A stretch of 59,605 nt of DNA from Planctomycetaceae bacterium (GTDB lineage: Bacteria > Planctomycetota > UBA1135 > GCA-002686595). The position numbers and the translations under genes were made by a program. Within the stretch, counting starts at the first letter, position 1, and each line of letters opens with the position of its first letter. The stretch is from assembly GCA_016125265.1 (NCBI GenBank), contig WGMC01000038.1:1-59605 (forward strand), read 5' to 3'. Shown in pieces: positions 15,209-23,135 of the stretch. Under the pieces are notes generated by a model, which was not told where the DNA came from, searched no databases, and saw nothing but the letters and a program-made list of their open reading frames with translations.

Positions 15209-17641
15209 TCAGGGCAGGAAGTCGAGGCGCACGGCGTTCGAGAGGCCGAAGCTCTCGGGTTGCGCCAGGTCGAGGTGCAGGGTCTGCAGGAACAGGCTGA
15301 ACGGCCCGCCGCCGCCGGGGATGCCGACGATGCTGTACGTGCCCGTGGGAGACGTCAGGCCGACGATCGGCGCGGTCAAGGCCGGGAAGGGCACCAGTGT
15401 GCCGCCGAAGAGCGGCACGGCCGAGCTGGACGTCGCCAACACGGTCCAGATCGGCTGGCCCGGCGCCGCGCCGACCACGTTCAGGTCGGCCGTGGTGCCG
15501 GTGGAGAGGTCACCGCCACACACGGACAGCACCGCGTTGCCCGGTCCACCCGAACCAAGGTCCGCTTGGCAGACTTCGCCGATGCCCGGCAGCACGCGGT
15601 CCGTCACGTTGACCGTCACCGACTTCACCGTCGACATGCCGCGGGAGTCCGTCGCCGTGACCGAGATCACGTGGCTGCCCACTGAGAGGTTCGCGACCGA
15701 GGTCACCCGACCGACGCCGAGCGGGCCATCCACGCTCGAGCTCCACTGGATGGAGTTGCCCGAGAGGCCGCGGTCCTCGAGGTCCCAACCGGAGCTGTGC
15801 AGGATCACTGTCGCGCCCTTGCGCCAGGTCGTGCCGTTGTCCGGGCTGAGGATCTCGGCCCAGGGCGCGTTGCCGGTCGAGTTGAAGGTCGCGGCAACGG
15901 GGTGCCAGGGCTGGCGCACCGAGGTGGTGTGCAGACCGTCGCTGACGAGCAGTTCGAGGAATGACGCGCCCGAGACGGCCTCGGGCAACTGGCTGAAGTC
16001 CACACGCGTCGCGGTTGCGGTGAGCCCACTGGCGAGCGGCATGAGGCGGCGCCCGTCGGGGCTGTAGCGCAGGTAGAAGCGAAGCGCATCGCCGTCGGCG
16101 TCGCTCGCGCTCCACTCGACGAGGCTGTCGCCGCCGATCGGCCGCTCCAACGAGAAGGCCGCCGCGGGCGCGTGGGCGCTGGCACTCAGTTCGGCCAGCT
16201 TCGCCCCGCCCTCGGCATTCACGAACACCACGCGGTCGATGGACACACCGTCCACGGCGACGGGCACGACACTCACGAACCCGCTGATGGAGACGTGTTC
16301 GTCGCTGTCGTGGTCGTGGCTCCGGCACGCCTTGCAGGTGTCGGCGCTCGAAGCGACGTGGAGCCCCTGCTCGAACACCATGTCCGCGCCCGCGAACGCG
16401 CGCAGGATCAGGTTCGCCTCGGCGAGCGGCACCGACGGCGTGAGCTCACCACCTGCGAAGACCAGGCTGTCGGTCAGTTCGAGGCTGCCCGCGTCGCCGT
16501 CCAAGAGACCGGCGATCAGAAGGCGGCGTTCGGTCGGCAACGCGAAGTCGTCGGCACTGTCTTGGCCGCACGTGTACGCCGCGTTGTTGTAGATCGTGGT
16601 GTAGCTGCCCGAACCAACCCAGGCCTGGTTCGTGTTGAGCCCCGCAACCATGAAGTCCGAGAGGGAACTGACCTTCACCGGCGGAAGGCCGCCGGGGAGC
16701 GCCAGGTGGCGCTCCACATCGAATCCGGCGAGCCCCGTGGTGCCGCCGATGTGTTGCAGACCGTGCAGGTGTCCGACTTCGTGGGCGAACGTGCGCTGGT
16801 AGCGGAAGTCCTGCGTGTTGCCCATCGCCGCTTTGCCCGGGATGCCGAGCGCTTGGCCGTTGTAGGGCAGGCCGCCGGGGACCCAACCGTAGATGAAATC
16901 CGGCTGGGGATTCATCATTTGCAAGTCCACGAGCAGCGCGTTGTTGAGCCCGGAACCAGTGCCCGACAGCGACGCCGTCCACAGCTTGGAGGGCGCCTCG
17001 CTGCGGCGGTACTCCATGTACGGCACCGGGTAGCTGCCCTGCATGAAGTTGTCCCCCATGCCCGGCGCAATCATCGCGGGATCGGGCACGTTCGGCACAC
17101 TGCCGCCGCTCGGGCGGTAGTCGATCGGCACGTAGACGATCTCACCCGGCTGGCGGCAGTTGAACACCAACGTCGGTGTCGAGCGTGCATTGTTGCCGAG
17201 GTCCGTCTCCGGAACCTGCGTGCTGCCCGCGGGGTTGAACTCCACCGTCAGCACCACGTCGTTCGCCTGCGGCGGCACGAAGATGAAGTTGAGCGACGCG
17301 TTCTCCTGGTTCGGATCGAGCACCGCCGGCACCGGGATCGGCCCGTTGTCCGAGTAGATCGGCGAGTACGGCGCCTCGACGCCTCCCACGAACACACGCA
17401 TGAGGCCGTCGACCAGCGTGCCCGGCGGCACCGTTCCACTGGAGCCGATCGGCGCGCGCACCACGGTGCTCTTGCCCGCGATCAGGGGGGTCGCGCCGGT
17501 CTGGATCGCTTGCACCACCAGGGGGTCGACCACGTGGAACAGGTCCAAGTCGCCCCCTCCACGGGCGGCGATGGCGTGGGACGGGAACGCGAAGGCCGCG
17601 GGGGCCAAGAGGAGCCAGAGGCTCGAGGGGGCTGCTGTCAT
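15209..17641 (-). CDS. Secreted zinc metalloprotease (HExxHxxxxxH)
   Basis: This 810-residue protein begins at ATG 17641, with GAGG seven bases upstream and a signal peptide (SSLWLLLAPAAFAFPSHAIA). The zinc site is H287-EVGHLHGLQ-H297, the metzincin-type motif HExxHxxxxxH, set in FAHEVGHLHGLQHIGG. Before it lies a CARDB-like beta domain (residues about 30-170). After the protease come Ig/PKD-like segments (ILSPDNGTTWRKG, then GSHVISVTATDSRGMSTVKSVTVNVTD), the order seen in surface-binding extracellular proteases. The final block ends SNAVRLDFLP, a tail style also seen in the three paralogues at 40217-45664 (SNAxxxxVGL). It is probably exported and degrades or processes extracellular protein. 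An upstream in-frame extension to 17788 is not used. Confidence 0.85.
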   Translation of the reverse strand: MTAAPSSLWLLLAPAAFAFPSHAIAARGGGDLDLFHVVDPLVVQAIQTGATPLIAGKSTVVRAPIGSSGTVPPGTLVDGLMRVFVGGVEAPYSPIYSDNGPIPVPAVLDPNQENASLNFIFVPPQANDVVLTVEFNPAGSTQVPETDLGNNARSTPTLVFNCRQPGEIVYVPIDYRPSGGSVPNVPDPAMIAPGMGDNFMQGSYPVPYMEYRRSEAPSKLWTASLSGTGSGLNNALLVDLQMMNPQPDFIYGWVPGGLPYNGQALGIPGKAAMGNTQDFRYQRTFAHEVGHLHGLQHIGGTTGLAGFDVERHLALPGGLPPVKVSSLSDFMVAGLNTNQAWVGSGSYTTIYNNAAYTCGQDSADDFALPTERRLLIAGLLDGDAGSLELTDSLVFAGGELTPSVPLAEANLILRAFAGADMVFEQGLHVASSADTCKACRSHDHDSDEHVSISGFVSVVPVAVDGVSIDRVVFVNAEGGAKLAELSASAHAPAAAFSLERPIGGDSLVEWSASDADGDALRFYLRYSPDGRRLMPLASGLTATATRVDFSQLPEAVSGASFLELLVSDGLHTTSVRQPWHPVAATFNSTGNAPWAEILSPDNGTTWRKGATVILHSSGWDLEDRGLSGNSIQWSSSVDGPLGVGRVTSVANLSVGSHVISVTATDSRGMSTVKSVTVNVTDRVLPGIGEVCQADLGSGGPGNAVLSVCGGDLSTGTTADLNVVGAAPGQPIWTVLATSSSAVPLFGGTLVPFPALTAPIVGLTSPTGTYSIVGIPGGGGPFSLFLQTLHLDLAQPESFGLSNAVRLDFLP

Positions 17642-17811
17642 GGATACCTCGGGGGGACGAGCGAGGCTGGGAACGCAGACGGGGGAAGAGCCGGGCATCG
17701 AACTGTAGCCCTGCGCGCAATTCCCGGGGGAAGGAACTTCCAATCCATCCCCGCCCGTCCCTCCGATTGGCTTCCGCGGGGCCCGCACTGCGGCAAACCC
17801 TCAACGCCGCG

Positions 17812-18633
17812 TCACACGAGTGTTCGACGCAGGATCAGCATCGTGTCGAGACGCGGTTCACCCAGCTCACCCTCCCGATCCAAACGACAGTCGAAATCGT
17901 GCACGGCGACGAGTTCGAGCTCGGGCACCGCGCGCAACAGGCGCCGCGCCTGGTCCGCGTCGTACGTGCGAAACTCCCACGTGGTTTCGAGGCGCCGGTT
18001 CGTCTCGCCTTCGCTGACCACGAGCCGGCTGCGCACCTTCTCGCGGCGCGTCCGGCGCTCCGGCGGCCAACCGTGGATCGTGCACACCACTTCCGTGTCG
18101 CCATCGCGCACGACCCAGCGCTCGCGGCTCTGTTTGGTCTCGCTGTAGTCGCTGAGGTGGAAGCCGAGCACGTAGAGGCCGCCTGGCGCGAGCGATTGCG
18201 CCACGCGCCGCAGGTGACTCGTGGCATCCGCTTCGGTCAAGAGGTACTTGAACGTGCTGACGAGGCAATGGGCCAGGTCGAATCCGGCCTTCGGTGCGGC
18301 GCTCGCCGGGACGTCGAAGGACTCCATGCGGGCCTCGAAGAGTTTCCCTTTGAGTCCCCGATCGGCGAGGCGCACCCGCGCGTAGTCGAGCATGGGCCGG
18401 CTCGCGTCGAAACCCGCGACCTTGTGCCCGCGCCGCGCCAACTCGACGACGAGCCGTCCGCTCCCGCAGGCGGGCTCGAGCACCGCCAGCGGTTTGCCGA
18501 CCTTGCGCGGGTTGCCGTGTCGCGCGTAGATCCCCTCCAGGAAATCCGCTTCCTTCGCGGTGTCCGTGTCGAAGATCAGGTCGTAGTAGCGCGGCGCGTC
18601 GTACCAGTCGAGCGCCTCGAAGGACTTGGGCAA
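17812..18633 (-). CDS. SAM-dependent methyltransferase (class I)
   Basis: This 273-residue protein has the SAM-binding motif VLEPACGSGRLVVELARRG, then motif II (VAGFDASRPMLDYAR) and post-motifs DLAHCLVSTFKYL and SLAPGGLYVLGF. The C-terminal region has an unusual series of beta strands with many Arg residues. Its substrate is unknown; the overall form matches small-molecule or rRNA-type methyltransferases of the UbiE/Methyltransf_25 group. It starts at TTG 18633, four bases after the aconitase stop, with GGAG about nine bases upstream. It is thus probably translated by coupling to aconitase. No other start fits before the SAM motif. Confidence 0.82.
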   Translation of the reverse strand: MPKSFEALDWYDAPRYYDLIFDTDTAKEADFLEGIYARHGNPRKVGKPLAVLEPACGSGRLVVELARRGHKVAGFDASRPMLDYARVRLADRGLKGKLFEARMESFDVPASAAPKAGFDLAHCLVSTFKYLLTEADATSHLRRVAQSLAPGGLYVLGFHLSDYSETKQSRERWVVRDGDTEVVCTIHGWPPERRTRREKVRSRLVVSEGETNRRLETTWEFRTYDADQARRLLRAVPELELVAVHDFDCRLDREGELGEPRLDTMLILRRTLV

Positions 18634-18637
18634 CGGC

Positions 18638-21337
18638 CTAACTCCGGCCCGCCTTGCCGAGGAGACTGCGCAGCACGAAGCGCAGGATGCCGCCGTGCTC
18701 GAAGTAGCGCCCCTCCTGGGGCGTGTCGATGCGCACGGTGGCGTTGAACTCGACGCGCCGGCCGTTTTCCGCGGTGGCGACCACGGGCAGCGAACCGCCG
18801 CCCTTGAAGTCCGAGGACAGGAGCCCGGCGAGGCCCTTCACGTCGAACACCTCGCGGCCCGACAGGCCGAGGGTCGACGCGTCCTGGCCCTTCGGGAACT
18901 CGAGCGGCAGGATGCCCATGCCGACCAGGTTCGAGCGGTGGATGCGCTCGTAACTCTCGGCGATGACCACACGCACACCGAGCAGGGCCGGCCCCTTCGC
19001 CGCCCAGTCCCGCGAAGAGCCGGAGCCGTACTCCTGGCCGGCGAGGATCACGAGCGGAATGCGCTCCTGTGCGTAGCGCATCGCCGCGTCGTAGATCGAC
19101 ATGCGTGCCTGGGTCGGCAGGTGTTCCGTCACACCACCCTCCACACCGGGCACCAGGCCGTTCTTGATGCGGATGTTCGCGAAGGTGCCGCGCACCATCA
19201 CCTGGTGGTTGCCGCGGCGCGAGCCGTAGGAGTTGAAGTCGCTCTGCGCGACGCCGTTCTCGATCAGGTAACGGCCCGCGGGGCTGTCCTTCTTGATCGA
19301 ACCCGCGGGCGAGATGTGGTCCGTCGTCACGCTATCGCCGAGCACCGCGAGCACACGCGCACCCACGATGTCCTGGATCGGATCCGGAGCCATGCCCATG
19401 CCCTCGAAGTAGGGCGGGTGCTGCACGTACGTCGAGTCGTTGTCCCAAGCGAAGGTTTTGCCCTTCGGCACGGGCATCGACTGCCACATCTCGCTGCCCG
19501 TGTAGACGTCCGCGTAGACCTCTTCGAACTGGCGCGACTCGACCGTGCGACGCACGACGTCCTTGACCTCGGCTTGGGTCGGCCAGATGTCCTTCAGGTA
19601 CACCGGCTTGCCACCGGTGCCGTGGCCGATGGGATCCTTGGTGGGATCGAAATCCACACGGCCGGCCAGCGCGTAGGCGACGACCAAGGGCGGCGACGCC
19701 AGGTAGTTGGCCTTCACCTGCGCGTGGATGCGGCCCTCGAAGTTGCGGTTGCCGCTGAGCACCGCGGCGGCCACCAGGTTCTTGGATTCGATGGCCTTCG
19801 AGACCGGCTCGGGCAGGGGCCCCGAGTTGCCGATGCACGTGGTGCAACCGTAACCGACCGTTTCGAAGCCCAACTCGCGCAGGGGCGCGGAGAGGCCCGC
19901 CTCGTCCAGGTACCGCGTGACCACCTTGGAGCCCGGCGCCAGGCTCGTTTTCACGTGGGCCGGGCGCTTGAGGCCGAGCGCCGCGGCCTTCTTGGCCACG
20001 AGGCCGGCGGCGAGCATGACCGATGGGTTCGACGTGTTGGTGCAGCTCGTGATCGCTGCGATCACCACGGCGCCGTGGCCCATCGTGGCGGTGGCGCCAT
20101 CCACCTGGAACTCGGCGCGCGCGTCCGGCGCGGCACCGGCGAGCATGCCCGGCAGGTGCTTCGCGAAGTCCGCGCCCGTGGCGCCGAGCGCCACGCGGTC
20201 CTGGGGCCGTTTGGGCCCGGCGAGGGCGGGCTCCACGGTCGACAAATCGAGCGCGACCACGGCGCTGTACTCGGGCTCCTTCGAGTTCGCGTCCACGAAG
20301 AGCCCCTGCTCCTTCAGGTACGCCTCCGCGCGTTCGGCGTACTCCGCGCGGCCGGTGAAACGCAGGTACTCGACGGTCTCCTTGTCGACGGGGAAGAAGC
20401 CGCACGTCGCGCCGTATTCGGGGGCCATGTTGGCGATGGTGGCGCGGTCCGCGAGGGAGAGCTCCGCCACGCCGGGGCCGACGAACTCGACAAACTTGCC
20501 GACCACGCCGTGTTTGCGCAGGACCTCCGTGACGCGCAGCACCAGGTCCGTGGCGGTCGCGCCCTCGGGCAGGCGCCCGGTGATGCGCACACCGACGACG
20601 TCGGGGATCAACATGGACACCGGCTGGCCAAGCATCGCGGCCTCGGCCTCGATGCCGCCCACGCCCCATCCCAGCACACCAAGGCCGTTGACCATGGTGG
20701 TGTGGGAGTCCGTGCCGACCAGGGTGTCCGGGTAGAGCGCGTCGCCCTTGCCCGCCTCGTCGTGCATGACCACGCGGGCCAGGTACTCGAGGTTGACCTG
20801 GTGCACGATGCCTGTGTCCGGAGGCACGACTTTGAAGTTCAAGAACGCGGTCTGGCCCCAGCGCAGGAACGCGTAGCGCTCCTTGTTGCGCTCGAACTCG
20901 AGCGCACTGTTCTGCGCGCGCGCGTCGCGCACCGCGAACGCGTCCACCTGCACCGAGTGGTCGATCACCAACTCGACGGGTTGCAACGGGTTGATCTGTT
21001 CGGGTTTGCCGCCGAGTTTGGCCATGGCATCGCGCATGGCGGCCAGGTCGACGACGGCGGGCACGCCGGTGAAGTCCTGGAGCAGCACACGGCCGGGCAT
21101 GAAGGCGATTTCCGGGCGCTCGGCGTCGACGGCGCGCCAGCCGGCCACGGCCTGAACGTCCTCGGACCGCACGATGAGGCCGTCCTCACGCCGCAGCAGG
21201 TTCTCGAGCAGCACCCGCAGGGAGTAGGGCAGGCGGGAGAGCTCGAACCCCGACTTCTGGAGGGCGTCGAGGCGGGCGATCTGGTACGTCTTGCCGGCGT
21301 GGCGGAAGGCCGCGCGGGCGCCAAATGTGTCCTTCAT
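18638..21337 (-). CDS. acnA: Aconitate hydratase A
   Basis: This 899-residue enzyme interconverts citrate and isocitrate through cis-aconitate in the TCA cycle. The three [4Fe-4S] ligands are present: C432 in ITSCTNTSNP, and C498 and C501 in GCTTCIGNSGPL. It has the long AcnA/IRP1-type arrangement with a C-terminal swivel domain (SYERIHRSNLVGMGILPLEF). ATG 21337 gives a normal N-terminus (KDTFGARAAFRHAGKTYQIARLDAL). The gene is divergent from the PP-loop gene at 21513 and followed closely by a methyltransferase. The assignment is secure. Confidence 0.97.
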   Translation of the reverse strand: MKDTFGARAAFRHAGKTYQIARLDALQKSGFELSRLPYSLRVLLENLLRREDGLIVRSEDVQAVAGWRAVDAERPEIAFMPGRVLLQDFTGVPAVVDLAAMRDAMAKLGGKPEQINPLQPVELVIDHSVQVDAFAVRDARAQNSALEFERNKERYAFLRWGQTAFLNFKVVPPDTGIVHQVNLEYLARVVMHDEAGKGDALYPDTLVGTDSHTTMVNGLGVLGWGVGGIEAEAAMLGQPVSMLIPDVVGVRITGRLPEGATATDLVLRVTEVLRKHGVVGKFVEFVGPGVAELSLADRATIANMAPEYGATCGFFPVDKETVEYLRFTGRAEYAERAEAYLKEQGLFVDANSKEPEYSAVVALDLSTVEPALAGPKRPQDRVALGATGADFAKHLPGMLAGAAPDARAEFQVDGATATMGHGAVVIAAITSCTNTSNPSVMLAAGLVAKKAAALGLKRPAHVKTSLAPGSKVVTRYLDEAGLSAPLRELGFETVGYGCTTCIGNSGPLPEPVSKAIESKNLVAAAVLSGNRNFEGRIHAQVKANYLASPPLVVAYALAGRVDFDPTKDPIGHGTGGKPVYLKDIWPTQAEVKDVVRRTVESRQFEEVYADVYTGSEMWQSMPVPKGKTFAWDNDSTYVQHPPYFEGMGMAPDPIQDIVGARVLAVLGDSVTTDHISPAGSIKKDSPAGRYLIENGVAQSDFNSYGSRRGNHQVMVRGTFANIRIKNGLVPGVEGGVTEHLPTQARMSIYDAAMRYAQERIPLVILAGQEYGSGSSRDWAAKGPALLGVRVVIAESYERIHRSNLVGMGILPLEFPKGQDASTLGLSGREVFDVKGLAGLLSSDFKGGGSLPVVATAENGRRVEFNATVRIDTPQEGRYFEHGGILRFVLRSLLGKAGRS

Positions 21338-21512
21338 GGGGCGGTCCCTGGCGTGGGTTGGGGCAGCATCCTAGCCGCGGGGCTCCCGCGGACGGCCTTT
21401 CGCCTCGCCGCACTGGAGCCCCGCCCCCAAATCCGCTATTCCTTGGCGCCCTCGTAGGTCCGGTTCCGGTCCCCGCCCGTTGGGGTCCCCCCCGCCCAGA
21501 TCCCCCGCTCCC

Positions 21513-22202
21513 ATGCCCGAACGCATCGTGCTCCACTGGGACGGCGGCGCCGCCGCTGCCCTCGCCCTCCGCCAACTGGAACTGGAAGGGGCCTACCACG
21601 CCGAGTGCCTCCTGACCTCCATCGGCCCCGACGGCGCCGTGGCCAAGAGCGGCCTCAGCCGGTCCGTGTTGGACGCCCAGGCTGCGGCCCTCGGCAAACG
21701 CGTGGAGGCGGTGGACGTACCCGAGCCCTGCGACCAGGCGACCTGGGAGGCGATCTTCACGCCGGTGCTCCTGCCCTACGTGCGGCGCCTGGTGCGACTC
21801 GTCTGTTTCCCCGTGCACGGCGGAAAGTCGTGGCGGCGCGAGATGGAGCACTTCCTCATCAGCTTCGGCATGCGCGGTGTGTTCCCCATCTGGGGCAAGG
21901 ACGCGGCCGAACAGTGCCGCCTGTTCGAGATCCTCGGACTGCGCGCCATCGTCACCGCCGTGGATCCCACGCGCCTCGGGGAGGAGCACCTCGGCCGGCC
22001 GTGGGACCCCGCGTTCGTCGCGTCGTTGCCGCCGGGCGTGGACGGCATGGGTACCGACGGGGCGTTCGAGACGCTGTGTTTCGACGGCCCGATCTTCCCG
22101 GCGCCCCTCGCGTTCCGGACCGGCGCGGTGGTCCAGCGCGGCCGGCAGCGGGTCCTCGAACTGACCGTGCAAGAAGGGGTCGGCGCCGCCGACTCGAAGT
22201 AG
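21513..22202 (+). CDS. Diphthine-ammonia-ligase-like (DUF71) protein with degenerate PP-loop
   Basis: This is a 229-residue protein. The fold signs fit the adenine-nucleotide alpha-hydrolase family that includes MJ0570/Dph6: an N-terminal strand followed by a glycine-rich loop, AECLLTSIGPDGAV, then LDAQAAALG and GVFPIWGKDAAEQCRLFEILGLRAIVTAVDPTRL. The PP-loop is normally SGGKDS, but here residues 10-15 read DGGAAA, losing the Ser, Lys, Asp and Ser used to hold ATP. Either it uses another way to bind nucleotide or it is no longer an ATP pyrophosphatase. ATG 21513 is chosen over the in-frame start at 21480 because only Pro-rich residues lie between. The role in bacteria is unknown. Confidence 0.75.
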   Translation: MPERIVLHWDGGAAAALALRQLELEGAYHAECLLTSIGPDGAVAKSGLSRSVLDAQAAALGKRVEAVDVPEPCDQATWEAIFTPVLLPYVRRLVRLVCFPVHGGKSWRREMEHFLISFGMRGVFPIWGKDAAEQCRLFEILGLRAIVTAVDPTRLGEEHLGRPWDPAFVASLPPGVDGMGTDGAFETLCFDGPIFPAPLAFRTGAVVQRGRQRVLELTVQEGVGAADSK

Positions 22203-22304
22203 CCGGCGGGCGGCGCTAGGCCCACTGGCCGGTGGGGCGGCAGCGGCCGGCCGCAACGATCCGGCGCCCCCTTCCGCTGGCCCGCTCTTCCACCGGGGCC
22301 CCTC

Positions 22305-22333
22305 TTCCAATGGGCTAGCTCCGACGCTATCCT
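22305..22333 (+). promoter_or_regulatory. Possible tRNA-Ala promoter
   Basis: TATCCT at 22328-22333 lies 14 bases before the tRNA. A weak -35 (TTCCAA, 22305-22310) stands 17 bases upstream. The same TATCCT hexamer serves the tRNA-Asp gene at 24717, which supports the reading. Confidence 0.4.
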
Positions 22334-22346
22334 CCCCCTCCCTCGT

Positions 22347-22422
22347 GGGGACGTAGCTCAGTTGGTAGAGCGTCGCGTTCGCAATGCGAAGGTCGAGGGT
22401 TCGACTCCCTTCGTCTCCACCA
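22347..22422 (+). tRNA. tRNA-Ala (CGC)
   Basis: This is a complete 76-base cloverleaf. The acceptor GGGGACG pairs with CGTCTCC, the D-stem is GCTC/GAGC, and the anticodon stem TCGCG/TGCGA encloses the loop TTCGCAA with anticodon CGC. The T-arm is GAGGG-TTCGACT-CCCTT. The discriminator is A73 and CCA is encoded. It reads the GCG codon, common in this high-GC genome. Confidence 0.95.
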
Positions 22423-22423
22423 C

Positions 22424-22488
22424 CATCCAACTGCGGCATCCAACTGCGGCAATCCGCCGCGGCATCCAACTGCGGCATCCGCCGGCGC
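22424..22488 (+). repeat. 13-bp short tandem repeat after tRNA-Ala
   Basis: The 13-bp unit CATCCAACTGCGG occurs exactly at 22424-22436, 22437-22449 and 22463-22475. Degenerate units lie between and after them (CAATCCGCCGCGG; CATCCGCCGGCGC). It begins one base after the encoded CCA of the tRNA. Confidence 0.8.
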
Positions 22489-22509
22489 CATTGCACTGCC
22501 CGCAGACAG

Positions 22510-22544
22510 CCCCGGCCGCGCAACCCGCGACCGGGGTTGTTTTT
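22510..22544 (+). terminator. Intrinsic terminator after tRNA-Ala
   Basis: CCCCGG-C-CGCG (22510-22520) pairs with CGCG-A-CCGGGG (22526-22536) around the loop CAACC. TTGTTTTT (22537-22544) follows. This is a good rho-independent terminator in the direction of the tRNA. Confidence 0.85.
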
Positions 22545-22595
22545 AGCCTGGGATGGCCGCGGCCCGCCGAGACGGTCGAGCGCCCCGGATAGGGC

Positions 22596-22655
22596 GGGCC
22601 TTCAGCCCTTGCACCCCTCTCCCGACGGACCTGGGGCGTTGCCCCAGGCTACTAT
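22596..22655 (+). repeat. Composite extragenic repeat, copy A
   Basis: The repeat has a left box GGGCCTTCAGCCC (22596-22608), about 20 variable bases, and a right box beginning CCTGGGGCGTTGCCCCAGG, itself an inverted repeat, extending through 22655. The 26-base right box is identical in copies B (23004-23029, inverted) and C (59183-59208). No protein is encoded. Such multi-copy palindromic units are common between genes in planctomycete genomes. Confidence 0.85.
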
Positions 22656-22682
22656 GGGGCGCGCCGTTGGCGCGTCGGAGCG

Positions 22683-22950
22683 GCGCGCATCGTGCGGCGC
22701 GCATCGTGCGGCGCGCATCGTGCGGCGCGCATCGTGCGGCGCGCATCGTGCATCGTGCGACGTGCATCGTGCGACGTGCATCGTGCGGGGTGCATCGTGA
22801 GGGGTGCATCGTGCGGCGTGCATCGTGAGACGTGCATCGTGAGACGTGCATCGTGAGACGTGCACCGCGCACCGTACACGGCACCACCGTGCCACCGTGC
22901 CACCGTGCCACCGTGCGACGTGCGACGTGCATCGTGCGATCCGCGGCGTC
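22683..22950. repeat. Degenerate 14-bp tandem array
   Basis: About nineteen units of roughly 14 bp run from 22683. The first ones are near-exact (GCGCGCATCGTGCG), and later ones drift to forms such as GTGCGACGTGCATC and GTGAGACGTGCATC. A nine-base subrepeat CCACCGTGC occupies 22890-22917. There are no unique spacers, so it is not CRISPR. It lies between repeat copies A and B, which face each other. The 713-base gene-free stretch 22423-23135 consists almost entirely of these repeats and the terminator. Confidence 0.85.
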
Positions 22951-23003
22951 GATGCGTGGCGCGGTGGACGCGCGGTTGCTCGGAAGGGGCAACGCCCCGA
23001 CCG

Positions 23004-23062
23004 ATAGTAGCCTGGGGCAACGCCCCAGGAATCGCGGGAGAACCGACCCGGGCTGAAGGCCC
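23004..23062 (-). repeat. Composite extragenic repeat, copy B (inverted)
   Basis: This is the same two-box element as copy A on the opposite strand: the 26-base box at 23004-23029 and GGGCTGAAGGCCC at 23050-23062. A and B bracket the 14-bp array as an inverted pair. Confidence 0.85.
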
Positions 23063-23135
23063 GGCCCATGCCGTTGGCGCATTGCGATGGAGGGCCGCGC
23101 CATTGGCCCGTAGGAGCGGCGCGCTGGCGGGAGCC

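Noticed and set aside
22683..22950. CRISPR array
   Set aside because: The units follow each other directly with no unique spacers, differ in length from CRISPR repeats, and no cas gene lies in the window.
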